Assembly (NCBI RefSeq): GCF_963930865.1
Contig: NZ_CAWVOH010000001.1
Location: 62,001 to 126,000 of the forward strand
Direction of reading: 5' to 3'
From: Eupransor demetentiae
Lineage (GTDB): Bacteria > Bacillota > Bacilli > Lactobacillales > Lactobacillaceae
DNA length: 64,000 bases
The position numbers and the translations under genes are program-made. Shown here in pieces: positions 32,654-41,555 of the stretch. Every line of letters starts with the position of its first letter. The stretch's first letter is position 1. The notes under the pieces are model-generated. The model had not been told where the DNA came from. It saw nothing but the letters and a program-made list of their open reading frames with translations, and made no database searches.

Positions 32654-34276
32654 ATGGCAAAAAAGCAGACGAAGTATATTTTTGTAACCGGTGGGGTTGT
32701 TTCATCCTTAGGTAAGGGAATTGTCGCCGCTTCCTTAGGTCGACTTTTGAAAAACCGTGGCTTGAAATTGGCCAGCCAGAAGTTGGATCCTTACATCAAC
32801 ATTGATCCCGGCACCATGTCACCATACCAGCACGGTGAAACTTTCGTGACTGGGGATGGATTGGAAACCGACTTGGATATGGGTCACTACGAACGTTTCA
32901 TGGATATCGATACCAACATGTATTCGAACGTGACAACCGGTCGTATTTACTCAGAAGTTTTGGCAAAGGAACGTCGCGGTGACTACAACGGTGCCACTGT
33001 TCAGGTTATCCCACACGTAACCAACGCCATTAAGGATAAGATCATCAAGGCTGGTGAATCAACTGACGCTGACGTGGTCATCGTTGAAGTTGGTGGAACG
33101 GTTGGGGATATCGAATCATTGCCATTCATCGAAGCTTTGCGCCAGATGAAATCGGACTTTGGTTCAGAAAACGTCTTCTACATTCACACTTCATTGATTG
33201 TTTACTTGCGTGCCGCAGGGGAAGCCAAGACTAAGCCAACCCAGCACTCAGTTACCCAGTTGCGTTCATTGGGTATCCAGCCGGACATGTTGGTCTTGCG
33301 TACGGAAAAGCCTTTGACGGATGCCATGAAGGAAAAGTTGGCTACCTTTACTGATGTAAAGCCTAACGCCGTGGTTGAATCTCGCGACGTGGAAACCTTG
33401 TACGAAATTCCTTTGAATTTGCAAGCACAACACATGGATGACGTTGTTTTGGATAAGCTCCAGATCAAGGCGCCGGAAGCCGACATGACCGAATGGTCAG
33501 AAATGGTGGAACGCATCAAGCATCCAAAGCACAAGATTAACGTTGCCGTGGTTGGTAAGTACACTGACTTGCCGGATGCCTACATTTCCGTTAACGAAGC
33601 CTTGAAGGCTGGTGGTTACGCCCAAGATACTGATGTCGAACTAAAGCACATCAAGTCTGAAACGGTGACTGCCGACAACGTTGCCGAACTTTTGAAGGGC
33701 ATGGACGGTATTATGGTTCCCGGTGGCTTTGGTTCCCGTGGAACGGAAGGTAAGATTCAAGCCATTAAGTATGCCCGTGAAAACAACATTCCATTCTTGG
33801 GTGTATGTTTGGGTATGCAGTTAGCTTCTGTTGAATTTGCTCGTGATGTCTTGGGCTACAAGGATGCTAACTCAACTGAATTGAACCCAGATACGGATGC
33901 ACCGGTTATTGGTTTGATGGCCGACCAAAAGAACGTGGAAGGTCTTGGCGGAACGCAGCGTTTGGGCTACTACCCAACTTGCTTGGTTGCCGGTACCAAG
34001 GCAGCCCACGCCTATGGCGATGTTCCGGAAGTACAAGAACGTCACCGTCACCGCTACGAATTCAACACGGCGTACCGCAAGGAATTCGAAGATAACGGCA
34101 TGGTCTTCTCTGCAACGTCACCGGATGATCGTTTGATGGAAGTTATCGAATATCCAAAGAACGACTTCTTCGTGGCTGCTCAGTACCACCCAGAATTCTT
34201 GTCACGTCCTAACCGTCCGGAAGGACTTTACAACAGCTTCATCTCAGCATCAATTAAGTATGCTGAAAAGCACTAA
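32654..34276 (+). CDS. pyrG: CTP synthase
   Basis: A 540-residue enzyme of normal length. The N-terminal amidoligase domain starts KYIFVTGGVVSSLGKGI and contains KLDPYINIDPGTMSP. The glutamine amidotransferase domain has the catalytic cysteine at about residue 385 in GVCLGMQLA and late YHPEF. It makes CTP from UTP, ATP and glutamine. AGGAGG at 32644-32649 fixes ATG 32654. Expression is predicted to respond to CTP through the leader attenuator. It is monocistronic, ending at a UUCG-loop terminator. Confidence 0.97.
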   Translation: MAKKQTKYIFVTGGVVSSLGKGIVAASLGRLLKNRGLKLASQKLDPYINIDPGTMSPYQHGETFVTGDGLETDLDMGHYERFMDIDTNMYSNVTTGRIYSEVLAKERRGDYNGATVQVIPHVTNAIKDKIIKAGESTDADVVIVEVGGTVGDIESLPFIEALRQMKSDFGSENVFYIHTSLIVYLRAAGEAKTKPTQHSVTQLRSLGIQPDMLVLRTEKPLTDAMKEKLATFTDVKPNAVVESRDVETLYEIPLNLQAQHMDDVVLDKLQIKAPEADMTEWSEMVERIKHPKHKINVAVVGKYTDLPDAYISVNEALKAGGYAQDTDVELKHIKSETVTADNVAELLKGMDGIMVPGGFGSRGTEGKIQAIKYARENNIPFLGVCLGMQLASVEFARDVLGYKDANSTELNPDTDAPVIGLMADQKNVEGLGGTQRLGYYPTCLVAGTKAAHAYGDVPEVQERHRHRYEFNTAYRKEFEDNGMVFSATSPDDRLMEVIEYPKNDFFVAAQYHPEFLSRPNRPEGLYNSFISASIKYAEKH

Positions 34277-34286
34277 GCGACATTCA

Positions 34287-34312
34287 GAAAACGTACTTCG
34301 GTACGTTTTTTT
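34287..34312 (+). terminator. Terminator after pyrG
   Basis: AAACGTAC / GTACGTTT closing a TTCG tetraloop, followed by T-run. Confidence 0.88.
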
Positions 34313-34330
34313 GATTCCAGTGAAAGAGGG

Positions 34331-34336
34331 TATAAT
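34331..34336 (+). promoter_or_regulatory. -10 element immediately before uvrC
   Basis: A perfect TATAAT ends 6 bases before ATG 34343, so the expected start of transcription is at or next to the A of the start codon. A TTGATT at 34311-34316 is only 14 bases away, too close for a normal -35. Confidence 0.55.
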
Positions 34337-34342
34337 GTAATC

Positions 34343-36136
34343 ATGCTTGCACATCCTTCAAAACATATCGAAGATAAACTTTCGCTCTTACCCGCCGAGC
34401 CCGGATCCTATCAAATGAAGGATCTCCACGGGAAAATCATTTACGTTGGAAAGGCCAAGAACCTGAAAAACCGGGTGCGGTCCTACTTTAAGCAGGATCA
34501 CGACGGGAAGACGGCCGAACTGGTTTCCAATATCGTCGACTTCGACTTTATTGTGACCAATTCCGATAAGGAAGCTTTTTTGCTCGAAAACGAGCTGATT
34601 AAAAAGTATAAGCCCTATTACAACATTCGCTTGAAGTATGGAACAGGCTATCCTTACATTAAAATCACGCGCGAACGCGACCCCAAGATGGCATTGGCCA
34701 ACGAAGTCCGCAAGGATGGCGGTTTTTACTTTGGCCCTTATCCGAACGTTTATGCGGCCCAAGAAACCCTTCGGTTTTTGGAAAAGAATTATCCCCTGCG
34801 TCGCTGTAATGGCTACCAGGGACGCCCCTGTCTCTACTATTCGATGGGTCAGTGTCTCGGCGCCTGTTGGAAAAAGGTCCCCAAAGAAGAGTACGATGCC
34901 CAAATCGACAAGATTAAGCACTTCTTGGATGGGGACACTCGGACGGTTAAGCAGCGCATTGAAAAGGAAATGAAGTTTGCGGCCAGTAACCTGGAATTCG
35001 AACGGGCCGCTGACCTTCGCGATCAGCTGAAGTACATCGATGAGACCGTTGAAAGCCAGCGAGTTTTGTCCCGCGATACCACGCCGCGCGACCTCTTTAA
35101 TTTCTATTTGAATAAGGGTTGGATGACGGTTGAAGTCTTCTTCCTTCGCCAGGCCCGATTGATTCGCCAGTTTAAGCGGACTTTTGTTATTGTGGGCGAT
35201 GCTGATGAAGAGCTGACTACCTTTATTCAGCAGTTTTATTCGCAGCGCAACATCCAGAAACCGCGCGAAATCTTGGTTCCTAAGGAAATCGATACTAAAA
35301 TTTTGTCCGAAACCCTTGAAATTCCAGTTCGTACCCCCGTTCGTGGTGAAAAGAAGGACTTGCTCGACTTGGCTAAGAAGAATGCCAAGATTGTTCTCGA
35401 TGAAAAGTTCCGTTTGATGGAGCTAAATGAGCAAAAAACCACGGGTGCCATGAAGGAAATCACCGATGCCCTTGGCATTCCGATGGGGCGCAAGATTGAA
35501 GCCTTCGATCACTCCCACACGCAGGGCGTCGAGATTGTTTCGGCCATGGTCGTCTTTGAAGACGGGGTGCCCGCTAAGAATCTCTACCGTAAGTATAAAA
35601 TCAAGACGGTGGAGCACGCTGATGAATGGGCGGAAACGCAGGAAGTCATGCGCCGTCGCTACAGTCGTTTGTTGAAAGAACACGATGATTTACCGGATTT
35701 GATTTTGATGGATGGAGGTGAAGCTCAGGTGCATGCCGCCAAGGAAGTCTTGGAGGATGAACTGGGCCTCGACATTCCAATTGCCGGCATGGTCAAAAAC
35801 GACAAGCACCGCACGGCCGACTTGCTCGATGGCCGGACGATGAAAAAGGTCCCCTTGGATCGCCAGTCACAAGGATTTTTCTTGCTGCAGCGTGTTCAAG
35901 ATGAGGTCCACCGTTTCGTCATTACTTTCCACCGCCAGCAGCGTTCCAAGAACTCACTGGCTTCACGACTCGATACGATTCAGGGCGTGGGTCCCAAAAC
36001 TCGGCAGAAGTTGCTGCGTGAATTTGGTTCCTTACCCAAAATCGAAGCTGCTAGCATCGAAGATTTACGTGAAATTGGCATCAACGAGAAGCTGGCCCGC
36101 GTGATTCATCTATCGCTGGCGCAGAACCATAGCTAA
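34343..36136 (+). CDS. uvrC: Excinuclease ABC subunit C
   Basis: A 597-residue nucleotide excision repair nuclease. The GIY-YIG-type N-terminal domain (PAEPGSYQMKD, IIYVGKAKNLKNRV) makes the 3' incision. A UVR motif region (LEFERAADLRDQL) contacts UvrB. The RNase H-like domain includes FDHSHTQGVEIVSAMVVFEDG and DLILMDGGEAQ for the 5' incision. A helix-hairpin-helix pair ends the protein. The only ribosome-binding-like stretch, AGAGGG (34325-34330), is 12 bases away and precedes a -10 element, so the message may be leaderless. Confidence 0.95.
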   Translation: MLAHPSKHIEDKLSLLPAEPGSYQMKDLHGKIIYVGKAKNLKNRVRSYFKQDHDGKTAELVSNIVDFDFIVTNSDKEAFLLENELIKKYKPYYNIRLKYGTGYPYIKITRERDPKMALANEVRKDGGFYFGPYPNVYAAQETLRFLEKNYPLRRCNGYQGRPCLYYSMGQCLGACWKKVPKEEYDAQIDKIKHFLDGDTRTVKQRIEKEMKFAASNLEFERAADLRDQLKYIDETVESQRVLSRDTTPRDLFNFYLNKGWMTVEVFFLRQARLIRQFKRTFVIVGDADEELTTFIQQFYSQRNIQKPREILVPKEIDTKILSETLEIPVRTPVRGEKKDLLDLAKKNAKIVLDEKFRLMELNEQKTTGAMKEITDALGIPMGRKIEAFDHSHTQGVEIVSAMVVFEDGVPAKNLYRKYKIKTVEHADEWAETQEVMRRRYSRLLKEHDDLPDLILMDGGEAQVHAAKEVLEDELGLDIPIAGMVKNDKHRTADLLDGRTMKKVPLDRQSQGFFLLQRVQDEVHRFVITFHRQQRSKNSLASRLDTIQGVGPKTRQKLLREFGSLPKIEAASIEDLREIGINEKLARVIHLSLAQNHS

Positions 36137-36185
36137 AGGACGGGGCCTGTGTTAAACTTAACTGTTAATAATTTTTTCGCTTTTT

Positions 36186-36215
36186 AAGGAGATAAGTGCT
36201 TAGGCACGAGTAAAT
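36186..36215 (+). promoter_or_regulatory. Ribosome-binding site and hairpin before obgE
   Basis: AAGGAG (36186-36191) is 24 bases from ATG 36216, too far for direct use. Between them GTGC (36196-36199) can pair with GCAC (36204-36207) across TTAG. Folding would shorten the effective spacing to about 12 bases. Confidence 0.5.
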
Positions 36216-37535
36216 ATGGCATTTGTTGATCAAGCACAAGTTGAGGTAAAAGCCGGTAAGGGTGGCGATGGTATCGTTTCCTTCCGTCACGAAAAGTTCG
36301 TGGCCATGGGAGGACCCTTTGGTGGTGATGGGGGCCATGGTGGTTCCATTATTTTGAAGGTTGATGAAGGTTTGCGAACTTTGATGGACTTTCGTTATAA
36401 CCGTCACTTCAAGGCCCAACCCGGTGGTACTGGTGGTACCAAGGGGATGACCGGTGCTTCTGCCGAAGACCGCATCATTAAGGTGCCGCAGGGAACGGTT
36501 GTTTCCGATGCGGAAACCGGCGAATTCTTGGGTGACTTGGTTGAAAATGGTCAGACTTTAGTCGTTGCCAAGGGTGGTCGTGGTGGCCGTGGAAATATTC
36601 GTTTCGCCACCCCTGCTAATCCAGCGCCAGAACTCTCCGAAAACGGGGAACCAGGCCAGGTTCGTACCATTAAGTTAGAACTGCGGGTTTTGGCTGATGT
36701 TGGTCTGGTTGGTTTTCCATCGGCTGGAAAGTCAACTTTGCTTTCGGTGGTTTCCAACGCCAAGCCTAAGATTGCGGCCTACCACTTTACAACGATTGAT
36801 CCTAACATTGGGATGGTTCGTTTGGGGGATGGACGCGACTTCGTTATGGCGGACTTGCCCGGTTTGATTGAAGGGGCTTCACAGGGTGTCGGACTTGGTT
36901 TCAAGTTCTTACGCCACGTGGAACGGACCCGCGTCATCTTGCACTTGGTCGATATGTCTGGCATTGAAGGAACGGATCCTTATACCCAGTACCGTAAGAT
37001 TTTGACGGAATTGCAGCAGTACGATCCAACGATTTTGGAACGACCACAAATCGTGGTGGCGACCAAGATGGATTTGCCCGACTCTGCGGAAAACTTGAAG
37101 AAGTTTGAAGCTTCCGTTAAGAAGGATTCCGGTTTGTCAAAACAACCTCAAATCGTTGCGATTTCAGCAGCTACGCATGAGGGCGTCGACGACTTGATGC
37201 GTTTAACCGCCGATACTTTGGCTAAGGCACCGGTTCCTGAAAGTTACCGTCCGGAAGAAGAAACGACGGCTGAAAAGCTCTACCAGTACAAGGAAGAAGA
37301 GCAGCCACAGTTCCAAGTGGAGTGGCAGCCTTCTGAACATTACTGGTTGATTTCCGGTAAGGATGTCGAAAAGCTTTACGCCATGACCAACATGCAGCGT
37401 GAGGCGACCGTGATGCGCTTTGCTCGTAAGTTGCGTCACATGGGCGTTGATAAGGCCCTTAAGGATGCCGGCGCCAAAAACGGCGACGATGTTCGAATTA
37501 ATAACTCTGATTTTGTATTTGAATATAGTGAATAA
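36216..37535 (+). CDS. obgE: Obg-family GTPase
   Basis: A 439-residue ribosome-associated GTPase. The glycine-rich Obg domain (residues 1-158) begins FVDQAQVEVKAGKGGDG; the G domain has GFPSAGKST, DLPGLIEGASQG and TKMDLP; a C-terminal OCT domain (about 350-430) ends near FVFEYSE. It acts in 50S maturation and stress control. An in-frame stop lies just upstream, so ATG 36216 is forced. The ribosome-binding site is unusually distant with a small hairpin between. Confidence 0.95.
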   Translation: MAFVDQAQVEVKAGKGGDGIVSFRHEKFVAMGGPFGGDGGHGGSIILKVDEGLRTLMDFRYNRHFKAQPGGTGGTKGMTGASAEDRIIKVPQGTVVSDAETGEFLGDLVENGQTLVVAKGGRGGRGNIRFATPANPAPELSENGEPGQVRTIKLELRVLADVGLVGFPSAGKSTLLSVVSNAKPKIAAYHFTTIDPNIGMVRLGDGRDFVMADLPGLIEGASQGVGLGFKFLRHVERTRVILHLVDMSGIEGTDPYTQYRKILTELQQYDPTILERPQIVVATKMDLPDSAENLKKFEASVKKDSGLSKQPQIVAISAATHEGVDDLMRLTADTLAKAPVPESYRPEEETTAEKLYQYKEEEQPQFQVEWQPSEHYWLISGKDVEKLYAMTNMQREATVMRFARKLRHMGVDKALKDAGAKNGDDVRINNSDFVFEYSE

Positions 37536-37559
37536 GTCTGGGAAACCGGACTTTTTTAC
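37533..37559 (+). terminator. Terminator after obgE
   Basis: AAGTCTGG / CCGGACTT with GAAA tetraloop, one G.U pair, then T6; it overlaps the obgE stop codon. Confidence 0.85.
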
Positions 37560-37576
37560 TAGGGAAAGGATAAAAG

Positions 37577-38584
37577 ATGTTACGAATAGGTACGATTGGG
37601 ACTTCATGGATTACCAAGCAATTGATTCAAGCCGTCGCGGCCAGTGACGATTATCGCTTGGACAAGGTTTACTCGCGTTCTTTGGACCATGCCGAGGATT
37701 TTATTGCGGAACTCGAAGCCGATGCCCAGGATGCCATCGCGGTGGATTCGCTGTCGGATTTGCTGAGTGAACTGGATATTGTTTACATTGCTTCGCCCAA
37801 TTCTTTGCATTTTGAGCAGGTTTTGGCAGCCATTCGGGCCAACATTAACGTCATTGTTGAAAAGCCAGCCTTTTCAAATCCTGCGGAATACGCCAAGGTA
37901 CAGGCCGTTTTAGCCCAGCATCCGGATGTGCATTTGTTCGAAGCTGCTCGGCATATCCACCAGCCTAACTTCAAACTTCTGGTGCAACAAGTTGAGCGTT
38001 TGCCTAAGGTTCAGGGCGCGACCTTTACAATGGCCCAGTACTCTTCGAAGTACGATGCCTACTTAGCTGGTAAGCAGCCTAACGTCTTTGAAAAGAAGTT
38101 TTCAGCCGGCGCGCTTTATGACCTGGGCGTCTATCCTTTATACGCGGCCTTGACACTTTTCGGCCAGCCCCAAGCCGTGCAGTATTTGCCAATTATGCTC
38201 GATAATGGCGCCGATGGTTCCGGGAGCGCAACGCTCTTTTACGGGGACTTTAACGTCACTTTGCATTTCTCCAAGACCTACAATTCCAACCAGGTTTCGG
38301 AAATTTACGGTGAACGCCAGACTTTGACGATTGACCACGTGGCTGACGTCAACAAGTTGACCTTGTCGGATGGTCAGGGTGGAGTTGAAGACCTATCCCG
38401 CGAACAAGATGCTAATCCAATGGCCGCTGAGTTGTCGGACTTTGCCAAAATTTTGGCTAACCCAACGAAGTATCGTGATCAGTATCAATACGATTTGAAG
38501 TTGTCGATGCTGGTTAACCAAATGCTCTTTGACTTGCGCCAGTCGGCAGGGATTGACTTCCCGGCGGATGCGGATGAAAAATAA
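37577..38584 (+). CDS. Gfo/Idh/MocA-family oxidoreductase
   Basis: A 335-residue NAD(P)-dependent dehydrogenase. A Rossmann start (LRIGTIGTSWITKQL) is followed by IVYIASPNSLHFEQVL and NVIVEKPAFSN, the last containing the EKP motif of the family. The C-terminal half has the family alpha/beta domain (GALYDLGVYPLYAAL). Substrates range over sugars and polyols; none is indicated here. GGAAAGGA supports ATG 37577. Monocistronic between two terminators. Confidence 0.88.
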   Translation: MLRIGTIGTSWITKQLIQAVAASDDYRLDKVYSRSLDHAEDFIAELEADAQDAIAVDSLSDLLSELDIVYIASPNSLHFEQVLAAIRANINVIVEKPAFSNPAEYAKVQAVLAQHPDVHLFEAARHIHQPNFKLLVQQVERLPKVQGATFTMAQYSSKYDAYLAGKQPNVFEKKFSAGALYDLGVYPLYAALTLFGQPQAVQYLPIMLDNGADGSGSATLFYGDFNVTLHFSKTYNSNQVSEIYGERQTLTIDHVADVNKLTLSDGQGGVEDLSREQDANPMAAELSDFAKILANPTKYRDQYQYDLKLSMLVNQMLFDLRQSAGIDFPADADEK

Positions 38585-38614
38585 AAAAGCTGAACATTGT
38601 GTTCAGCTTTTTTT
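38583..38614. terminator. Bidirectional terminator
   Basis: GCTGAACA (38589-38596) / TGTTCAGC (38600-38607), flanked by A6 and T7, between convergent genes. Confidence 0.9.
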
Positions 38615-38969
38615 ATTGGATCTTTTTCTTTTTTTCGGGGTGCTGGTCTAAGTATTCACTGCCCCAGTTGGCCATGGATTCAATGATGGGGGCCATGCTT
38701 TGGCCAAGGGGTGAAAGCTGATACTCCACTTTGGGTGGAACCTCGGCATAGACTTTACGCTCTACCAAGCCATCTTCTTCCATTTCCCTTAGGCTTTGGG
38801 TCAGCATTTTTTGGCTAATGCCAGCAACACTGTTTTTCAGTGAACTATAACGTTGCATGCCTTTCAGTAAATCTCGCATGATGAGGACCTTCCATTTGCT
38901 ACTGAGCAGGTCAATAGTCGTGGCAACTGGGCAGATGCCATTTTGTTCTAGTAATTTTCGATTGGCCAT
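38613..38969 (-). CDS. HxlR-family transcriptional regulator
   Basis: A 118-residue winged-helix regulator of the HxlR family: CPVATTIDLLSSKWKVLIMRDL, then SLKNSVAGISQKMLTQSLREMEEDGLVER. The N-terminal cysteine C13 corresponds to the redox cysteine used by thiol-sensing members such as HypR. It is divergent from an operon holding an osmoprotectant transporter, an MDR-type oxidoreductase and a PPC protein, which are likely targets. The start has only a weak ribosome-binding site. Confidence 0.88.
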   Translation of the reverse strand: MANRKLLEQNGICPVATTIDLLSSKWKVLIMRDLLKGMQRYSSLKNSVAGISQKMLTQSLREMEEDGLVERKVYAEVPPKVEYQLSPLGQSMAPIIESMANWGSEYLDQHPEKKKKIQ

Positions 38970-39003
38970 AAAGTGCTTATCATCGCAATGCTCTCTAATA
39001 GAA

Positions 39004-39033
39004 AGTATAAAACGATTAAGTGCCTTCTTTCAA
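39004..39033 (-). promoter_or_regulatory. Promoter of the HxlR gene
   Basis: On the minus strand -35 TTGAAA (39033-39028), 18-base spacer, -10 TATACT (39009-39004). On the plus strand TATAGT at 39051-39056 is a candidate -10 for the transporter operon. Confidence 0.55.
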
Positions 39034-39094
39034 TTTTGATGTTAGTAAATTATAGTTAGTTTCGTAAAGAAAGACAAGTGCGAGGGAGTTACAA

Positions 39095-40036
39095 ATGATT
39101 TCTTTAATCAATGTACATAAAAATTATGTCGATAAAGTCGTGCTGGATAAGATTAATTTTGAAATTGCCAGTCACGAATTTTTCGTCCTAGTGGGACCGT
39201 CTGGAAGCGGAAAAACCACCTTACTAAAAATGATTAATCGCTTGAATGAACCCAGTTCTGGCCGGATTGAAATCGACGGTCAGGATGTCAAAAAAATTGA
39301 GGATATTAAGGCTTTTCGCCGCGGTATTGGTTATGTTTTGCAGTCGGGGGCTTTGTTTCCGAATTTAACCGTTGCTCAAAATATTGCAGTGACTTTGGAT
39401 GACAAAAAATATAAGCCAGACGAACAAAATCAGTTAATCGCTAGCATGTTAAAGCGAGTAGACCTTGATCCAGCGACCTTCATGCAGCGCTATCCTAATG
39501 AACTTTCTGGTGGAGAAGCGCAGCGCGTCGGGATTGTTCGAGCTTTGATTTTCAAACCCAATATCATGCTAATGGACGAGCCTTTTTCCGCACTGGATCC
39601 ACTGTCCCGTCGGCAATTGCAGAATCTGCTTTTGGACTTGCACCGGGAATTTAAGACCACGATTGTCTTTGTGACCCACGATATGCAAGAAGCCCTGAAA
39701 TTGGGTCAGCGAGTAGCAATTTTGCATGAAGGTGAGATTCAACAAATCGCTAGTCCACGAGAAATTATGGCGAAACCGGCCAACGACTTTGTCCGTAATT
39801 TCTTTGCTGAAGAAAATCCAGCCGCGCAGAATGTTGAGAATGTTATCGCTGCTGGCTTTGCCGAAGAGTCTGTTGGGCAAAGATTTAACATATCGGCTTC
39901 AGCCAGTTTGGCTGACCTAGCAGCTGCCCTGCAAAAAGCACCGGATGCAATCGTTCAAGTCGACGACTGGCAAATCAGCAAGGATGACGTATTGAACTAC
40001 TTGGCAGCTAACGGAGGGGAGGCCGCTCATGAATAA
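39095..40036 (+). CDS. Osmoprotectant ABC transporter ATPase (OpuCA/OpuBA type)
   Basis: A 313-residue ATPase. Walker A is GPSGSGKTT (about residues 33-41), signature LSGGEAQRVG, Walker B IMLMDEPFSALDP, and H-loop FVTHDMQEA. It belongs with glycine betaine/carnitine/choline importers. It is shorter than Bacillus OpuCA (about 380 residues with two CBS domains): only about 70 residues follow the ATPase core, enough for part of one CBS domain. Ionic-strength sensing may therefore differ. GAGGGAG precedes ATG 39095; it overlaps the next gene by 8 bases. Confidence 0.87.
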   Translation: MISLINVHKNYVDKVVLDKINFEIASHEFFVLVGPSGSGKTTLLKMINRLNEPSSGRIEIDGQDVKKIEDIKAFRRGIGYVLQSGALFPNLTVAQNIAVTLDDKKYKPDEQNQLIASMLKRVDLDPATFMQRYPNELSGGEAQRVGIVRALIFKPNIMLMDEPFSALDPLSRRQLQNLLLDLHREFKTTIVFVTHDMQEALKLGQRVAILHEGEIQQIASPREIMAKPANDFVRNFFAEENPAAQNVENVIAAGFAEESVGQRFNISASASLADLAAALQKAPDAIVQVDDWQISKDDVLNYLAANGGEAAHE

Positions 40037-41546
40037 TTTTATGAATTATATTAACGAAAACGGCTCCGCAATCGGGAAAGCTTTGCTACAGCATATTTCC
40101 TTATCCTTCGTCTCTTTGATGATTACCATGGTGATTGCCATTCCGCTCGCTATTTTCTTGATGCGCTATCCCAAGGTGGGCGAAGCGGTTCAACAACTAG
40201 CCGGCGTCATCCAAACCTTGCCCAGCTTGGCGATTTTGGGTCTCTTGATTCCCTTTGTCGGGATTGGTACTGTGCCGGCCGTTATTGCACTGGTGCTGTA
40301 TGCCATCATGCCGATTTTCTCTAATACCTATGCCGGCTTAACCGGTATTGACCCTGAACTAAAGGAAGCTGCGGAAGCCTTCGGTTTGTCCGGGCCTTTC
40401 AAACTCTTTCGGATTTACTTGCCACTAGCACTACCCATGATTTTGACCGGAATCCGCTTGGCCATGGTCATGATTATTGGAACGGCTACCTTGGCCGCCT
40501 TGATTGGTGGCGGAGGGTTAGGAACCTACATTTTGCTGGGCATTCAAACCAACAATAACAATGCCTTGCTGGTTGGTGCCTTGCTATCTGCTATTTTGGC
40601 GCTGCTGGCTTCTTACCTCCTGAAGATTCTTAGCAAGCTTTCCTTTAAAAAATTGGGTATTGGCCTTGTTGCCTTATTGATCATCCTTGGCGGTTTTTAC
40701 GGTTGGCAGGCCTGGTCGAACAGCCAAAGCCAGACCATTACCATTGCCGGTAAAATGGGCGGCGAACCCGAGATTTTGATTAACATGTACAAGGATGTGA
40801 TTGAGGCCGATGATTCCCACACTGAAGTGAAGCTGAAGCCAAACTTTGGGGGAACTTCCTTCCTCTTTGGGGCCCTACGTTCTGGCAAGATTGACATCTA
40901 TCCTGAATTTACCGGAACGGTTTTGCAGTCCCTTGTAAAGGGGGATGGCCAGGTTGCCCACAATCCAGAAAGGGCCTATCAAGCGGCTCGTCAGTCCTTA
41001 AATAAGCAGTTCAACTTGGATTATTTGGCACCCATGGCTTATCAAAATGGCTATGCTTTAACAGTTCGTGCCAGTGATGCCAAGCAGTATCAGTTGAAAA
41101 GCATTGCTGATTTGGCCAAGTATCCACAATTTAAGGCTGGCTTTGATCCTGACTTTTACCAGCAAAAGGATGGTTATCCTGGCCTTAAGGAGAAATACCA
41201 TTTGGATTTCACCAATGTTAAAACGATGGAACCCGCTTTGCGCTATGAGGCTTTGAATAATGGTCAGTTAGACGTCACGGATGCCTACACAACTGATCCA
41301 CAAATTAAGCAGTATCACTTAGTGGTTTTGAAGGATAGTGACGGCTTCTTCCCGCCATATCAAGCGGCACCCTTGATGTCACATAGCTTTGCCCGCAAGC
41401 ATCCGCGTGCGGTTAAGGCCTTGGATAAGTTGAAGGGGAAGGTGACGACTGAACAAATGCAGGCCATGAACTACAAGGTGACGGTCTTGCACCAAAAGGC
41501 CGCTGACGTTGCCAAAGAATTCTTGCAGCAAGAACATTTGATTTAA
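40029..41546 (+). CDS. Osmoprotectant ABC transporter permease fused to substrate-binding domain
   Basis: A 505-residue fusion. Residues 1-220 form the ProW/OpuCB-type permease with the EAA-like loop (ELKEAAEAFGLSG) and GGGGLGTYILLGI. After a membrane helix near residue 215-230 an OpuCC-like binding domain follows (MGGEPEILINMYKDVIE, FGGTSFLFGALRSGKIDIYPEFTGT). The binding domain is thus tethered outside the cell by the permease. Together with the ATPase it should import glycine betaine, choline or carnitine. GGAGG precedes ATG 40029. Confidence 0.9.
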   Translation: MNNFMNYINENGSAIGKALLQHISLSFVSLMITMVIAIPLAIFLMRYPKVGEAVQQLAGVIQTLPSLAILGLLIPFVGIGTVPAVIALVLYAIMPIFSNTYAGLTGIDPELKEAAEAFGLSGPFKLFRIYLPLALPMILTGIRLAMVMIIGTATLAALIGGGGLGTYILLGIQTNNNNALLVGALLSAILALLASYLLKILSKLSFKKLGIGLVALLIILGGFYGWQAWSNSQSQTITIAGKMGGEPEILINMYKDVIEADDSHTEVKLKPNFGGTSFLFGALRSGKIDIYPEFTGTVLQSLVKGDGQVAHNPERAYQAARQSLNKQFNLDYLAPMAYQNGYALTVRASDAKQYQLKSIADLAKYPQFKAGFDPDFYQQKDGYPGLKEKYHLDFTNVKTMEPALRYEALNNGQLDVTDAYTTDPQIKQYHLVVLKDSDGFFPPYQAAPLMSHSFARKHPRAVKALDKLKGKVTTEQMQAMNYKVTVLHQKAADVAKEFLQQEHLI

Positions 41547-41555
41547 GGAGTTACA

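Noticed and set aside
34311..34336. TTGATT/TATAAT as a standard promoter for uvrC
   Set aside because: The spacer is 14 bases, too short; only the -10 is retained.
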